Shown piece by piece: positions 33,362 through 44,771 of a stretch of DNA of 64,000 nucleotides (position 1 is the first letter of the stretch; each line of letters starts with the position of its first letter). The notes below the pieces were generated by a model, which worked only from the letters and a program-made list of their open reading frames with translations, was not told the DNA's origin and searched no databases. The DNA is from Opeltia flavorubescens (Eukaryota; Ascomycota; Lecanoromycetes; Teloschistales; Teloschistaceae). The position numbers and the translations under genes are program-made. The stretch covers positions 62,001-126,000 of the forward strand of contig KE546965.1 of NCBI GenBank assembly GCA_000442125.1. The letters run 5' to 3'.

Positions 33362-34705
33362 CTATCCTGGCTTAATATCCTGTTTGTTTAATTTAGCAGA
33401 CATGAAATCTGACCAAAACTTTGCGAACTCTTCTTCGGCCGGAAAGGTCGGAACATGTAGCTCGCTTATGGTCTTAGCGTCGGTAAATCGATAATCCTCC
33501 TTATTGGGATCAATGACATAGATTTGAATGAGATCTTTCATCCTAACTCTGTTCATTTCCTGAAAGCTGATAACTTCCATATCTCCTTTTAGGCCATTTA
33601 TGGTATCGCATCTGATTCGGATCCAATTACTCTTCAATCCACCACTGGATAGGAGACAGAGGACGGCTGGAGCACTATTATAGCAATACAACGATAGCAG
33701 AGCGCCAATGTATCCATCGAATTTGGTTGATCGATATATCTGTTTCTTTGGAATATTAATTCTTAACCCTTTATTGGTCATGGAAGAAGGCTCCCGGGAG
33801 TTTGTATAATATCGCTTCACGGTCCCGGAATTCCTGAAATAACGGGGAGAAGCTGCTAGCAGCCCTGACTGTTTCTGGTCAGATGTCCATGCGAACAAGG
33901 ATTCATCTTCAGTAGTGTTCATGATCTCGATCTGTAGCCGATAAAAAGCCTTTTCACCGCCCTCGCCGTAGAGCAAGGGCATATTGACGTCAAGGAGACC
34001 AAGTAAACAGTAGGCCATGTCCTCTTCTCTGCTTGTTTCCCGATCTGCCGCCCAACTCATTCTTTGCGCTATGCAAGTACTTGCACTTGGGCTCAAAAGG
34101 TGTGATTTATCTCCGGATGGCCGTAATTTGAAGCCCATGCAGTGCACGGGAATTCTAGTGACCATGGAAACGTCACCTATGAGCTGGGTCAGACTACCAA
34201 TTATGTTCCAATCTGCATCGAAGAAGTAGACCACTTCAGGCCTTGGCGCCAGTAGCTCTTGGAGGGTCCAGCCTCTGGTGAACCAGGAGCTTCCGCGAAA
34301 TTTTTCGCTGAGAGTTGGCCATATTTCCGAATACCAACCAGGGTCTCCGAGTTTCATTTTCAAGACGAGGTCTTTGGGTATTTCAAAGTCTCTCAGATGA
34401 ACATAGACGTGGCTAGCATTCTCATACCACTTATACATGGCATTTATGGCTTCGGAAAGCTCGGCGCTGCTACGCTTGTCGATGCAGCATGTATCAATCC
34501 AAGCCCATTCGAATCCATTCTGGGCAGCGACGAAACAGAAGTTCTGAATCTTGGCCAGTCCTACGCCCAACGGAGCTTGACGTTTGCGCATTTCCTTGAA
34601 GGTAACCTCGTCCTGCCCCCATCGGTGGGATAGGATGGCATATGGAGGTATGCGGGAGTCGAAAAATTCTTGAAATTCCAGAGTCTGCGTGTGTAGAAGC
34701 CGCAT
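33362..34705 (-). CDS. HET-domain protein, HET-D/HET-E type without NTPase part
   Basis: A single open frame of 447 residues. It has the canonical MRLLHTQTLEFQEF start, then PYAILSHRWGQDEVTF, WAWIDTCCIDKRSSAELSEA, MYKWYENASHVYVHL, SSWFTRGWTLQELLAPRPEV, EEDMAYCLLGLLDVNMPLLY and GEGGEKAFYRLQ. These are the full set of blocks of HET domains in the HET-D/E group. The NACHT-WD40 part of Podospora HET-E is absent. After the domain comes a variable C-terminal region of about 180 residues. The start and end look complete. The domain induces regulated cell death in allorecognition in characterised cases; whether this one does is unknown. Confidence 0.9.
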   Translation of the reverse strand: MRLLHTQTLEFQEFFDSRIPPYAILSHRWGQDEVTFKEMRKRQAPLGVGLAKIQNFCFVAAQNGFEWAWIDTCCIDKRSSAELSEAINAMYKWYENASHVYVHLRDFEIPKDLVLKMKLGDPGWYSEIWPTLSEKFRGSSWFTRGWTLQELLAPRPEVVYFFDADWNIIGSLTQLIGDVSMVTRIPVHCMGFKLRPSGDKSHLLSPSASTCIAQRMSWAADRETSREEDMAYCLLGLLDVNMPLLYGEGGEKAFYRLQIEIMNTTEDESLFAWTSDQKQSGLLAASPRYFRNSGTVKRYYTNSREPSSMTNKGLRINIPKKQIYRSTKFDGYIGALLSLYCYNSAPAVLCLLSSGGLKSNWIRIRCDTINGLKGDMEVISFQEMNRVRMKDLIQIYVIDPNKEDYRFTDAKTISELHVPTFPAEEEFAKFWSDFMSAKLNKQDIKPG

Positions 34706-35800
34706 CTCAACGGTTGCGATGCGACAAGCCGCACACTGTGAGAAATGACGGCCTAAAGTGGTAAGTCAATGAGCGGACAGATATCTAAATAGCTTTTCAA
34801 TCCTTTCGCTACGTCGATGCCTTTGAAGAAGACTTGGATCTCCCTAATACCGTGCCGGGGCGAGCATTTTTTTCAAATGGTTTGCCATGCCCCGCAATAG
34901 GAGCGGGGGCTCTCCCACCAAGAAGGATTCTCTCTCTGTTTTGCCGGGGCTCGAGACCAAAGTCAAACCGATCAAGGCAGGCGCTTAGATCACGTGAGCG
35001 GGACGAAGGGACGATATGACCTTGACGCAGACAAATGAAGTCATACATGCAGTCGTAGCCGATCCATGATTGGTACTGCCCCACCTTTGCTGAGCATGCC
35101 TCGCGATAATCGGAGAAACCGGGACGCCAAGAGCGCAAAACCTCATTCAATTGGTCTCGATTCTTTGACTATCGCGAGCATGCATGCATCTGTCCCCGGG
35201 ATAGGCGCAGTAAAATTACCGAGTCCAGACATATCCCAGCCTGACGACCAGAAATTTGAACGCCACTGAGTACCTCTTCACACGAGGATATCATACGTCG
35301 TAATCTCGCGCCTTCAGCGCTTCCTCAATCAGACGATCGACTCATTGTTCAGGGATCTGAGATGAGAGCAATCAATCCTTCTACGAACACTTCCCAATCG
35401 CGAACTCATAAACCGGGGGAGCTGCAGGAGGGGTGCAGCTGAATCAAGCGGCAAATACAGTAAGGCCGAGTTTACAATCTTGGAATTTCAATGACAGTCG
35501 AGACTGTCATTGAACAGAGAGATGTCATCTCGTACGACACCCGTATACTGTAAAAATCAGTTCGATGGGACGTTGAGACAGCCTAGAAGACTCCTTCTGC
35601 TATCCGAACTTGCGTTTCCTGATAGAACAGGTCCAAGAATCGTCGGTAAGCAAGCAGCTATGATAAAACTCTCTTCGCAGGACCGGCAAGTGGATCTCCT
35701 TTGATTATGAAGATTTACCCACCGCGACTCTTCTTACTTGGGCTTATCGTCTCGAATATGGGCAATTGTAGTCTTCGCCTACCAATTTGCCATCATTTCC
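34706..35800. other. Intergenic, nothing recognised
   Basis: 5' flank of the HET gene. Small frames near 34809-35269 on both strands carry no recognisable motif. Confidence 0.45.
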
Positions 35801-36703
35801 CTACGCCGTTACTGTAACCTCACTAGCTATTCCATTCCTCGCTCGTTGCAAACGAGCACACGTCCCCTCCCCAAATACGTTCCATTTCCGCGCAGCCTTC
35901 CCCACAAAAGCAGCTCGCCCCGGTATACCAAAGCTCCCCGGCAACATCCAAACCCCCTCCTCCCCAACCGTAGACGCAAGATCCGGATATCCATGCGGCC
36001 AAACCCCGCTCTTCCAATCATAATACGCATGCAGCTGCACATCCTCCCCCACCCTCGCAATCCTCTCCTCAGGATACCACTGCGGAATCAACCCCGCCGC
36101 CTCCGCCGCCCTATCAGTCAACCTCACAACAACCCGTGGCGTCGGACTAATACTCTCCCGATCATAGAGATGCGTACTGCCAATTTGCACTTCCATCCAC
36201 GACGCTTCTACGGGCACAAAGCCCCCCCAAATAGCAGCAACGCTCGGATCCGACCAATCCACCCCAAGGGCCAAGATCTCATCCTGCGGATCGTGAGTGT
36301 CATAAGGCCAGTAAGTGTTAATCACATATTCAACCAGGTCTCCACACGACACGTCCCAGAACGCCGCTTGTGTAGGCACGTCGCAAGCGAGCATATGTGC
36401 TTGCCAGAGGATGAAGTCTTCGCCCGGGTATACGATAGGAGGGTTGGGGCCAAAGTCTTTAGGGTCGCTGTTCAATTTGCAGTATTCTGTGGATTCGATG
36501 AACCATACTGCGTTTAGATCCAGTGTATTCTCATCGACCACGACAAAGGGATCTAGCATGCCTTCTTCATCCAATTTGAGACGTAGATCATAATGGGCTG
36601 TATGGTAGAGATCGGAGCGGTTGTGCAGATCGAGTTGGAAATCCGGGTTGCCGTATCGGGCCCATGTTGCATTGTGAACGGCATACTGTGCAGCCTCCAC
36701 CAC
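35801..36703 (-). CDS. Unknown protein, main exon; 5' end unresolved
   Basis: A 300-codon open frame that reads as real protein: NATWARYGNPDFQLDLHNRS, DPFVVVDENTLDLNAVWFIE, PPIVYPGEDFILWQAHMLAC, SVAAIWGGFVPVEASWMEVQ, PGSFGIPGRAAFVGKAARKW. No ATG stands near its beginning; the first in-frame Met is about residue 49. A 5' exon is therefore missing from this model. An ATG at about 36822 (MKFTKSRDPFLTV) and an acceptor near 36680 are candidates, but I could not join them in frame. Possible N-glycosylation sites near the start suggest a secreted or lumenal protein. The family is not recognised. Confidence 0.5.
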   Translation of the reverse strand: MVEAAQYAVHNATWARYGNPDFQLDLHNRSDLYHTAHYDLRLKLDEEGMLDPFVVVDENTLDLNAVWFIESTEYCKLNSDPKDFGPNPPIVYPGEDFILWQAHMLACDVPTQAAFWDVSCGDLVEYVINTYWPYDTHDPQDEILALGVDWSDPSVAAIWGGFVPVEASWMEVQIGSTHLYDRESISPTPRVVVRLTDRAAEAAGLIPQWYPEERIARVGEDVQLHAYYDWKSGVWPHGYPDLASTVGEEGVWMLPGSFGIPGRAAFVGKAARKWNVFGEGTCARLQRARNGIASEVTVTA

Positions 36704-37461
36704 GTATAACGCAAGCGGGAATCAAAAATCTGGGGGTTTGCAGAAGTGAGGGATGATGACTACCATTATTCTCTACACACCGCACTGTTAGAAAAGGATC
36801 TCTCGATTTCGTGAATTTCATATTATATATTTGGGATTCCTGATAGATCAATATTTCTCTCGAGTTTGGCGGTGTTCTGAATTATTCAATGCTTAGACCG
36901 CCTGGGCGTAATTGCTTGTCGCAGCATTGTGTTACTTGCTTCGCGCGACGTTTATATATTATGTGCGGGTTATTACCTGACTCAATCACGCTCCGAGCAC
37001 CCTTTTTGAGCCTTATCATCATTTGAATAATCTCATACGCATATGTGAATGAATCTTGAAGTAGATTTATAGGTCTTAGTAATCGAATCCTAGCTTTAGC
37101 CCAGTTTTTTCTTAATCTTCGAGTTCTCGCCCCATCTAAGTAATGTCGGCACCTGCGCTGGCCGCAGAAACCCTGTTCCTGAAGAGTAGGGGAATAGACT
37201 GAGACTTGCTTATCTGATTGTCCTCGAGTTTGACTCACTGAGAGCTGTTTTCCCAACTTTTCAAGTACGGATTGAAGCGGAAGATCTACGGTGGTATAGT
37301 TTTTTGTCTTGTAAACGGTGTGTCTCTGTTACATCTTGAGCAAGGCGTTGTTATCATGCTTGATTATAAAAAGTCGTTACATCGTATCAAAGACTCATAG
37401 CAAAGATTAAGGTACAAAAGGCATAATCTCGTTCAGCTTCTCACTCAGCCGATCAGAAGAC
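36704..37461. other. Intergenic, unresolved 5' exon may lie at the left side
   Basis: This may contain the first exon of the neighbouring gene (36704-36850). The rest shows nothing recognisable. Confidence 0.4.
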
Positions 37462-39982
37462 TCAAAGGTCCTTGACGTCTCGCTGGCCGTTTTCCTTGAC
37501 TCTAGAATGATAGCGTTCCTCGTCAGTAGCATAAGATTGCTCGAGCAAGTAATGATCCGGATCAAGGCAATGGCCGCCATGGTTGAAACATCGAGGACAG
37601 ATGTCATAATCGCCGGAGACGCATATATTGCAGCTGAAGACGTGTTCACTTGTCGCGACCCCACAGATATCACAGAGGACTATATGATCGTGCCCATCAA
37701 GGCACTCCTCCAGTCTGACTAGCCGATTTGTGGTTTTACTAGATGCCATCTGACAAGCCGTAGACATCGGAGAACCTGATGTAGTCAGCCAATTTTAATT
37801 TCTCCCTTCGAAAAGTCTACTTTACGTACTGTATTCCGGCGCTCCTTCGACGATATGTTCAGTGCACTGTATAGTCGATGAAAACATCTCTAGTAGTTTC
37901 CAGGCTGGTTTTCTGTCGATGGGATTCTCAGCGCTGCAGGCAGCAATAATATCAGCCATATACTGCGGTATACGTTCACCCGAGGCTTCAGATGAATTCA
38001 TATTCTCACGGGACTTGGCTCCTCTTGAGTCATCAGCAGCTTCGCCTTGAACCAATTGATGAAGTTTTGTTCGGAACCGACCATCAGCATTCCATGCAAT
38101 ACGGGAAAGCAGCAGCCCCAAATGGTAAAGATCACTGTAGGGTGTTGCCGCAATTGTTGCTTCCTCCTTGATTGTCTGCCGATACTCAGGAGGTAGAATT
38201 TCGGGTGTAATTCCATCATAGGTGAAACATTTTCGAAATCGACAATGAAGTTTGGCTTCGTCATTGCCGTCAATAGCGATCCCACCAATAGGTGACTCCG
38301 CGAGGAAGCCTACAAGGAATCCCTTGGAGTGTACCTGAGCAACACTTTGCACGATCTGTCTACACCATTTCTCGCGTCGCTGCCAAGATACAGGCTGCCC
38401 AGATCTCTTGGCGTTGCCCATGATGCGGGCCAACTTCCCTTTTGCTGGTAACTCCGTTAGAAATGCGCTGATGACGCCAAAATCGTCGACTACTACGCCA
38501 TGAAACCGACTGATTCCCGGGGAACCATTCAGACAGTGCATGAGCTGCATAATGTACAGTTGATCATCGATTTGTAATTTATCAGACCCAAAGCGGATTT
38601 CATGAACCCATTCGGAGTGAAGGAAGGTAATGAAACAGAAATTGGGATTGTGCTTGGATAGTGGCCGCTGATCAAGGTCTCGATGGGAGTATTTCGGACA
38701 GCCGAGGTGCGCCACCATACTGGTAATGTCCCGAAGATAAGCTTCGGCGCTGAAAATAGCCTGTGCGAACTCGATTGGACATTTGATGGTGCCTACGCTG
38801 TGTTGCGCATTTGAGATATTGCCGAGAAAGATGTTCAGATGGGAGTCTTGTCCAAGGTCGTCGAGGTGGTCAACTAAGAATCCTTGTAAAATTGTTAACA
38901 CGGTAGCTGGCATAATGACGGACTTGAAGCCTTTTGGAGAGAAAGCAGCAGATCCATCCCTGAATATATTCCAAAAGGGAGAATCTATGCTAGTCGTGAT
39001 AGAAATAGTGAGACGGATCCACTGTCTCGGCGCAAGCAGGTAGAAGAGAGCGTAATTGTTGATGCGGGTATACTTCGAAGCTTCAAGCGCAAGACCATGA
39101 TAACCGTAGAGCCGCTTAATGGTATCTTGAGCAGTGTATGTTTCTGGTCGATAGGAAGCCAGAAGTTCAAACGAGCTTGATGGGTTTTCTTCGGGTCCCA
39201 TCAACGCTTTTCGATGCATGTGCGGTGGACATTCTTCAACAGGCCGATCGCTTCCCGAGTCTGCTATTTTATCAAGGAAACTTGCCCTTTCAAAGGCCAT
39301 CAGCGCCGAGGTGGCAGGAAGATCCCGTGCACCGTTATCGTCGGTTAGGATGGAATTATCGCGACGAAGAGTTCTTTCAATGTTCTCGAGCCGTCGACCG
39401 ATATTCAGTGTAGCAGAGCAACTGAAACTCGGTTGACATGTTATGCGATCCAGGGATGACTGCACTTGTTGCACGGAGAACCTGAGATAAGTTAGCACCT
39501 GCTTGCTACGAGCACATTCTTGATGTACGACCTACACTAGTCTAATATTCAGTACGTCCAAGAGATGTTCTTTTGCATCCATAAGATTTTTCCGTAGCCT
39601 TGTGATCTTTCGCTTGTTGTTCACCCAGGCCCTGTGACGAGTCCGATCTGAAAGACGGCCTTGTCTGATAAGTTTGCCATTGATTAGGGCGTTCAGTTGT
39701 TCAATGACGTGTTTCGCTCTTGCCAGGGCCCGAAACATAGCATCATGGGTGGAGATATCCGAATTGGTTTCAGCTGCCTGTACGACATCGTGGAACGCGC
39801 GGACTTGGTCCTATGAGAGTTCTAATTGGACGATGTGCTTTCAAGGTCAAAAGTTGTATACCCACCTGTAAGGCTTTGATTTCATCGGGTGCTCTATACA
39901 ACTCAATCAGCTGATTGATTCCTTCGGCAACAAGGTGCGACAGCGTGAGAACGCTCGCAATGGCTCCAAGAACCTCTGCCAT
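37462..39982 (-). CDS. NLR-like helical N-terminus, degenerate kinase and ZZ zinc finger protein
   Basis: Four exons: 39982-39866, 39810-39536, 39481-37830 and 37775-37462, with introns of 54-55 bp, 785 residues. The start MAEVLGAIASVLTLSHLVAE with a long helical stretch to about residue 165 matches the fungal N-terminal domain found on STAND/NLR-like and HeLo-like proteins. Residues about 440-660 have the layout of a protein kinase C-lobe (QIVQSVAQVHSKGFLVGFLA, ILPPEYR, PYSDLYHLGLLLSRIAW). The HRD catalytic aspartate is absent and DFG is not recognisable, so it is probably a pseudokinase. The last exon encodes a ZZ-type finger (CDICGV, CNICVSGDYDICPRC, HGGHCLDPDH). The combination suggests sensing and signalling, perhaps in incompatibility. 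Function is inferred only from architecture. Confidence 0.75.
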
Positions 39983-40060
39983 GACTATTCATGGACAGTA
40001 CGTGGCTCCGTGATTGAACTCAATGCCAGTGTACGGTCATACTGTCATTCAAGATTGGCG

Positions 40061-40537
40061 TTACTTCGAGGCCAAGGCATCACTTACACGGTACAGGCAA
40101 GGCTGCCGATTGAGGCTCAAGGGCAACTTGGAGGTCCAGGCCCTATGTGCTTGCCACGTCAATGCAGCCTTACCGTCGACTGCATGCCTCCATCTGTGGC
40201 AGTCTTTNCAGGAACTACCAACGGGCTCATCGAGTCCCATCTGTGCTTCAACGGGGTCTGGGATTATCATCTCAATCATTCTTGGGCTTGACTCTTGGCA
40301 ACCTTCGAGCTTTCCGAGGGTACAAATATACGAAGGAACGTCGTACGTGAGCCCAGGGACAGGGAGACATGGAATAAGATAGCTGTACCCAGTCGCACTT
40401 TCGATTTCGCTCCAACTTGACGAAGTGCTGGATTGTCGGAATATGGGAAGGATGTTGTGGATGTCTTCGCCCAGGCCATGGAGGCTTGGATACCACGTGA
40501 CATATTGAGCCCTAGCCCTTTGCTTGGCTTCGAGGTT
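40061..40537 (-). pseudogene. Start-less open frame, possible 3' remnant of a gene
   Basis: A frame open for 158 codons, bounded upstream by a TGA at 40538-40540, with no start codon in its first 86 codons. It reads like protein: YVTWYPSLHGLGEDIHNILP, SWSEIESATGYSYLIPCLPV, VPSYICTLGKLEG, then MIEMIIPDPVEAQMGLDEP. The same frame continues upstream of the stop with plausible sequence. It could be an internal or last exon or a decayed gene. One N (40208) falls inside it. I cannot name a family. It begins right upstream of the NLR-like gene and in the same orientation. Confidence 0.3.
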
Positions 40538-41485
40538 TCATCCATCCATCAACACCGTTGATAATTCCACATCAAGAGGTAGGCCTTTGACGCCTCTAGA
40601 AGGATCATCCACAAGGTCAGACTTCGGGATTGCCAAAAGATACAAAATGTGTAGTATCAACAATATCCATGTCCGATCGGAGACTTTTCACGAGCCAGGT
40701 CCGGCATTATGATTCTATTCACTACCACAACAAGCTTTCCTTCTACAAGACGCAATCTGGCTTCAATAAAGACATCAACGGTCAGGCTTGGATCTACTCA
40801 GGGAAAGTCATAGTTTGCTCCATGATGGCAACCATATCTTATCGATGCGATGTTGACTAAATTGATTGACCTTCCAGAGAGAACAGTACTACCGCCCCAA
40901 ACTCAGATCTTTCCCCTAAGAACTATCATTGCTTGATGGAACCTCTCACTGTCTCAAAAACTTCATGTCACCCACATGTACAACGATAACTTTACTAACG
41001 ATAGCTTAAGCCGTCTTGGCCGTTTGGCGTACGGGAACTAGCTAAGCGCAGCCCTGTCTCTTCCCATCAAAGCGTTCAAATCATGCTGAAAACTGCAAGA
41101 GAGAGTAATCTTGTTTTAGGATAAGGAATGGACGTTGCCGCGATCGCATGTTACGTGGAAAACCTTTGCGAAAGGATCCCCCTAGTCTCAGAGCCAGTCA
41201 ATGCTTGCCCATGAAGATATTACTGGACCTACTCCATAACTCACAGGCGTATTGCCAAGCGTGCCAGCCAAGGTAAGGTAAGGTAAGGTTGCATGGGCTT
41301 TAGCCGCTTGGCAGAGTCGGAAAGGCGCGTTGCATGTGCGTCTGCGTTGCTCTCCTAACATCGAACTAAGATACAACAATGTCTATCGTGTCCATCAAGT
41401 GAAAATGTTATATAATTCGAGGGAAACTCTTCCCACTCATCCAGCACACACCCTTCCCTCTTCAACTACAAAAGCAAAAACCAAA
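40538..41485. other. Intergenic, nothing firm
   Basis: Contains the possible upstream part of the remnant at 40061-40537 and the short repeat at 41270. No gene was supported. Confidence 0.4.
41270..41289 (+). repeat. Short tandem repeat, four AAGGT units
   Basis: Four perfect AAGGT units about 200 bp before the start of the DUF1772-like gene. Probably a simple microsatellite. Confidence 0.7.
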
Positions 41486-41992
41486 ATGGAAACCTCTCTC
41501 ATCCTTCTCCGCCTCGCCCCTCTCCTCACCTCAACCACAACTCTAATGTACGCCTTCGACCACCACCTATTCTTCTCCGCCTTCCTCGCTCCCCATCTCC
41601 ACTCCCAATCCACCACTTACCTCCCAAAATGGCTGCAAGTCTTCACCGTACCCGCAAAATGGGTTATATTCCTCGGATATCCCACCACCCTGACCCTCGC
41701 CCTGACCAATTACTTTTCTATTACTTCCTCACAATCATCATCATCATTACGCCTCACATCTTCCTCAGCGGGAATCTGGTATCTATGCGGAGCCGCTGGG
41801 ACTGTAGCCCATTTTTTCTTTGCGCCCACAGCTCTGCGGCTCTTGGGTGAGATGATGGATGAGAAGCAGTCGGATAAGTGTCTCGGTAAGATGAAGGAAT
41901 GGCTAGATATGAACATTCGACGGGAGTTGGTTGCAGATATACCGGCATGGGTTAGTTTTGGGATAGCTGTATGCAAATCATTCAGAGGTTGA
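41486..41992 (+). CDS. DUF1772 / anthrone-oxygenase-like membrane protein
   Basis: 168 residues starting METSLILLRLAPLLTSTTTL, chosen because upstream codons in the frame are non-coding in character and a leader is not needed. Four hydrophobic segments are visible: LILLRLAPLLTSTTTLMYAF, FTVPAKWVIFLGYPTTLTLA, SAGIWYLCGAAGTVAHFFFA, and a weaker C-terminal WVSFGIAVCK. The size and four-helix layout with the AHFFFAP motif near helix three are those of DUF1772, the family that contains fungal anthrone oxygenases and other small tailoring enzymes. No polyketide synthase is in view, so a role in such a pathway is not supported here. There is a good A-rich context before the ATG. Confidence 0.65.
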   Translation: METSLILLRLAPLLTSTTTLMYAFDHHLFFSAFLAPHLHSQSTTYLPKWLQVFTVPAKWVIFLGYPTTLTLALTNYFSITSSQSSSSLRLTSSSAGIWYLCGAAGTVAHFFFAPTALRLLGEMMDEKQSDKCLGKMKEWLDMNIRRELVADIPAWVSFGIAVCKSFRG

Positions 41993-42418
41993 AAGGATTG
42001 CATTTGATGCACTACTCGCAAGGTAATTGGGGTGTACATAACGACTGCGATTGCCTTCTAGACGTTTTTCATCAGAATGTGTTTATATAGACGACGGCTG
42101 AGGCTGTAGCTAAAAAACTAATTGAGATCTTATCCGTTAGAAGCCTCATATCCAATACCGAAGGCTCCAATACTACAGCCATCAAATCTTCACTTCAGCG
42201 GACTGATCTCCAGTGCTGCGCTGAAAGCTGATCTATTCTGAAGATACCAATTGACCACAGTGCCCATCGACTGTCATGTAGACCGCTACGGAGACCGTGA
42301 TTTCAGCTGGGCCAAGTAGTCCAGGTATTCACCATGATTCTTACAGATCATTCATTCACGAATTCTTCCCATACTCCACAAGCAAACCCCACTTACCAAA
42401 CCCCCTCCAACAGAAAAT
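41993..42418. other. Intergenic between converging genes, nothing recognised
   Basis: 3' flanks of the DUF1772-like gene and the GTPase-ZZ gene. No feature was seen. Confidence 0.5.
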
Positions 42419-44301
42419 CTACGCCATCCCCTCCACAACCCCCTGAATCCGTCTCCACTCCATTGGCGGACACCAAGAATGTAGGAAAAGTGTATGTTTC
42501 TTCCTCTTCCTACAAGTCTTCCCCTTCTCCACAAAGCACTCAAGACAAAGGTCAAAATCATCATTATCGCATTCGCAACAATCTGTTTCCACACACACCA
42601 TTCAGCAATTGATTCCCCACCCCCCTCATTCCACCACACCGAGGATATGCAGAGAGAGAGAAAGAGAGAAAGCTTACGAAGAAACACACTCCCCGGCACC
42701 CTCCCACAATGATTACACCTCATCCCGGCAGAAATATACCTCGCCCTGGGACAAAACCTTACCAAGTCCTCAATCGCCTCATTCGGATCCTCCGGTCCCG
42801 GAAGGCATTGCTCCAAGGCGTGAGACCGATCCAAACAAGTCAGTCCCCGTTCTTTACACTGGTTGCATATGAGCATCCAGCTTGCATTATACCCGTGCCC
42901 GGGACCTGCAACATCGAGATCCTCGAAATGGTGGCCCATATCCTCAAGCGTGAGCGCCAAGCACTTTTCACATTCTTCGGAGACAAAGACAAAATAGCCA
43001 TATGTTAGCGCTTACACCCACATGGTGGAAAAAGATATCGCAGAAGTGTATACATACTCCAATAACCATTGATGGAAGCTTGCCTTAAACATCTATCGCA
43101 AAAGGAGTACCAAAGGGCTGCGTTGTCTTGTCGCGTGGGATTAATGATAGCACTCCAATTTTGCTTATACTCATCACCGAGGGCGACCAGTTGCTGGCTC
43201 GCAGATACTATCTTACCGTAATGCAAGTTCGACCGTGTTGTTATTCTCATGCGTTCAATAATGTCATCTGGGCTATATTTCGGTGGTTGTGATCGAAATC
43301 TCGCTTTTTCCAGGGCCTCCGCAAGGTCTTCCATTCTTCTCGTTCGGTCCGTCATCTCCAGCCTGCGAGAACTCTGGGACGGTCTGAGTTCGCTCATTCG
43401 CAACCGTATTGTTTCGAGGTCCTCAATCTGAGACATCTGCTGCATTTGAAGCTCTTGGTGGCGGCGATGCTGCTCTACCCGGCGTTCCGAGGCCCAACTC
43501 TCGATTGCTTGGCTTTGAAGCTGGTAGGAAATACTTTGAGCCATCCGTTCCCCCACTTCAGCATCTTTGATAGCATTGATAGCCTTGTATTGATCCATTT
43601 CCTTGGCCGCAGTGGTTTGCATTGCTTTTTTCCCTCCAGCCATCTCCCTCTGAATACGCAAAGGAGATCCTTGGTTTTCCGCCAATCTGTGGAGCAATTG
43701 AATGCATTGTGTTTTGTCGTGTGGGATTCTCTCAATTCGAGATCCCTTCTGGACCATCTCGCCCCAAAATTCAGGCGTCTCCATTAGCATCGTCTCACGT
43801 GCAAGGGCTGTCTGGGGATCCACCTGATCCCACCATGTGATCCCAAGTATGATTTTACTAAAATTCTCTTCACCACATAGCTTCTTGAACACTCTTAGAT
43901 TTCGGAGGTCGGAACCTTTTTCACGATTGGCAATAATTCCATGCAAGTATAAAAGCGCGTTGAGCCGCTGACCGCTGTTGTAAGATTGTCTCAACCAGTG
44001 TGCGAGGGATTCGAAAATGTCTTCATCGGTCCTCTCGCCATCGTCAAAACCAGGTGTGTCAATCAGCACAAAATTCTTTCCATTCGTAACGAACGGATAA
44101 GTCTGTACGACGGCAGTTTCTGGCCCTTCGGTCAGCTTAACGTGTGCGAGGAGTCGGAATGCCGATCTGACTTGAGCGAAGATCGTGGCCAATTTCGATG
44201 CTCTCATTCCCAGTCACCCTCTTGATGAAGCTACTTTTCCCACTGCCCGTGACTCCTACTACTGCAACCAGAATCGTGTCACTGACATCCATGGCAGCCA
44301 T
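42419..44301 (-). CDS. GIMAP/AIG1-like GTPase with C-terminal ZZ-type zinc fingers
   Basis: Four exons: 44301-44172, 44125-43058, 42974-42678 and 42582-42419; all joins are phase 1, introns 46, 83 and 95 bp, 552 residues. The P-loop is GVTGSGKSSFIKRVTG (about residues 14-29) and the switch/G3 motif is FVLIDTPGFDDG, as in AIG1/septin-like TRAFAC GTPases. A glutamine/arginine-rich helical region of about 180 residues follows. The C-terminal 150 residues hold two cysteine modules: FCDRCLRQ ... WKCEKC ... CNQCKERGLTC, and RCNHCGRV ... HCCECDNDDFDLCLECFVEK. The latter fits the ZZ-finger spacing. The splices are convincing because they rebuild these C-x2-C pairs. It is head-to-head with another GTPase. 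An innate-immunity-like role is a hypothesis. Confidence 0.8.
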
Positions 44302-44771
44302 GGATGTTACAAAGATATAGTTTAACACTGTAAGTAAAGGCAAGGTATGAGATCAAGTCTTGCTTGGGATGACCCACAATAACACCTGAATTGCCCGAAT
44401 CAAGTACAAGACTTCTCATTACGCGGAATGCGATATCGACTGTAGAAATGATGTAGTAGAGAGTACTGTAAAATTTTTGTCCAGACCGAGCGCAACACCA
44501 TCAGATTTAAATGCCTACCTTTTTAAGCTTGTAGTCAACGTCATTGATCGTGTCCCTACCAATTGGATGAAGTAATTCTTCTCCCTCGGCATGCGCAAGG
44601 CTTCAAATCTGCTGGTGGCTGCCTCATTTCCTAGTGCGGGGTTTTACAGGTCAGGTATAGCCTCATACAGCCTTGCTCTCGGTCGCAACAGAGACTCTGT
44701 CACCACCTTCGTATCCCAGTCTCTTATAGAGGATACTATCTAAACTCACAACGGCTGACGACAACTTGGGG
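44302..44771. promoter_or_regulatory. Divergent promoter between two GTPase genes
   Basis: 470 bp separate the start codons of two divergently transcribed GIMAP-like GTPase genes, so co-regulation is possible. No specific element or coding exon was recognised. Confidence 0.45.

Noticed and set aside
34809-35269. Frames of 61-113 codons upstream of the HET-E-like gene
   Set aside because: Both strands are open over the same interval and none carries a recognisable motif.
41330-41485. N-terminal extension of the DUF1772-like frame
   Set aside because: The extra 52 codons are low in protein character; the ATG at 41486 begins the first hydrophobic segment directly, as in the family.
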